A stretch of DNA of 14,922 nt from Oscillospiraceae bacterium (GTDB lineage Bacteria; Bacillota; Clostridia; UBA1381): positions 1-14,922 of the forward strand of contig SVKH01000022.1 of the NCBI GenBank assembly GCA_015068545.1. The letters are read 5' to 3'. The position numbers were made by a program, and so were the translations under genes. Shown here in pieces: positions 14,372 to 14,922 of this stretch (positions are counted from its first letter, which is position 1; each line of letters opens with the position of its first letter). The notes below the pieces were generated by a model. The model saw nothing but the letters and a program-made list of their open reading frames with translations. It did no database searches and had not been told where the DNA came from.

Positions 14372-14922
14372 TTATTTATTGGGTTTAAGAGAACCAAACT
14401 CATTAAGTGTGCGCTTGTATTCTCTGAAAATAGCACCGAGGTCGGAGCTGTAGTTCAAGAATCTTGCACCCATATCGAGATATTTCTGAGCTTCTTCTAC
14501 GCTACCAACAGGGAGGCCCCACCATTTGCCGTTCTTTGTAGCAGATTCAGCAATTTTCTTGATAGCATTCTGCATTATATCGCTCTGCTTGTTTGAGAAT
14601 GTTCCAAGACCTGAGCTTAAGTCTCCGGGTCCGATAAAGATAAGGTCAATTCCTTCAACTGCTGTGATTTCGTCGATGCATTCGAGAGCTTCAGGGTCTT
14701 CAATCTGAATTGTGATAAATGTTTCACGATTTGAGAACTCCATAAGTTCATTCGGATTATCAAGCATAAATCTGCTGTCTGCACCTGCAAAGTCGCATCC
14801 ACGTCTTCCAAGAGGATAATATTTTGCATTACGAACGATTTCTCTTGCTTCTTCAGCGCTCTTAACGTGAGGAACCATGATACCTGCAGCACCGTCTTCA
14901 AGAGCACGGAAATAATCGAGGT
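14372..14922 (-). CDS. HpcH/HpaI-family class II aldolase, C-terminal part
   Basis: The frame is open from the window edge to TAA at 14372, giving 182 visible residues. An internal Met at 14878 is not the start, because family-like sequence (LDYFRALEDGAAGI) continues upstream of it. Members are usually about 250-260 residues, so roughly 70-80 N-terminal residues, including the catalytic His and Arg, are outside the window. Visible landmarks are GAAGIMVPHV, AEEAREIV, PLGRRG, QIED and IGPGDLS. Counting from the Met at 14878, Glu60 (QIED) and Asp86 (GPGD) are 26 residues apart, the same spacing as the metal-binding Glu149 and Asp175 of E. coli HpaI, so the metal site looks intact. These enzymes cleave or form 2-keto-3-deoxy sugar acids or 4-hydroxy-2-oxo acids, yielding pyruvate and an aldehyde, in the cytoplasm. 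The exact substrate cannot be told here. Its separation from the secreted array by a strong hairpin argues against simple co-transcription. Confidence 0.88.
   Translation of the reverse strand, partial: LDYFRALEDGAAGIMVPHVKSAEEAREIVRNAKYYPLGRRGCDFAGADSRFMLDNPNELMEFSNRETFITIQIEDPEALECIDEITAVEGIDLIFIGPGDLSSGLGTFSNKQSDIMQNAIKKIAESATKNGKWWGLPVGSVEEAQKYLDMGARFLNYSSDLGAIFREYKRTLNEFGSLKPNK

Noticed and set aside
14372..14878. A complete 168-residue aldolase starting at the internal Met
   Set aside because: Family-like sequence continues in frame to the window edge, and 168 residues would lack the catalytic N-terminal half of the barrel.

Overview
The window comes from an AT-rich bacterium, most likely a Gram-positive (monoderm) Firmicute of the Clostridia type. 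This is inferred from consensus-like Shine-Dalgarno sequences (AGGAGG variants), one TTG start, short Lys-rich signal peptides ending in an AFA-type site, and S-layer homology (SLH)-like modules, which usually bind secondary cell-wall polymers of Gram-positive envelopes. The species cannot be named from the sequence. Every gene I can support is on the minus strand, so transcription runs from high to low coordinates.

Layout in transcription order. (i) 14922-14372: the C-terminal 182 codons of an HpcH/HpaI-family class II aldolase, whose N-terminus lies outside the window. (ii) 14371-14234: a short gap with a perfect 16-bp hairpin and a second hairpin in the leader. (iii) 14233-589: four complete tandem paralogues of 1226, 1220, 1084 and 927 residues, separated by 68 to 113 bases. 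Each gap carries an inverted repeat that lacks a U-tract. The last gene is followed by a good intrinsic terminator at 540-576. (iv) 539-355: a leader with nested inverted repeats and an extended -10 promoter. (v) 354-1: the first 118 codons of a fifth paralogue, cut by the window edge.

The four complete paralogues share one plan: signal peptide; one to three copies of a ~140-residue beta-sandwich module (type A, golvesin/Xly carbohydrate-binding-like); one divergent copy (type B); three degenerate SLH-like modules; a ~350-residue TIM-barrel domain resembling uncharacterised glycosyl-hydrolase-like families (GHL10/DUF4015-like); and a conserved C-terminal tail of the form (Y/F)-(V/A)-T-L-(N/S), with or without a final K. 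The number of A modules falls along the direction of transcription: 3, 3, 2, 1.

The simplest reading is a cell-surface family expanded by tandem duplication. Each protein would be anchored to the wall by its SLH region, bind a glycan with its sandwich modules and present a putative glycan-acting barrel. The family assignments are from pattern recognition alone. The substrate and the enzymatic activity are unknown. The neighbouring aldolase could belong to sugar-acid catabolism, but its link to the array is only positional. I see no RNA gene, CRISPR array, transposase or phage gene.
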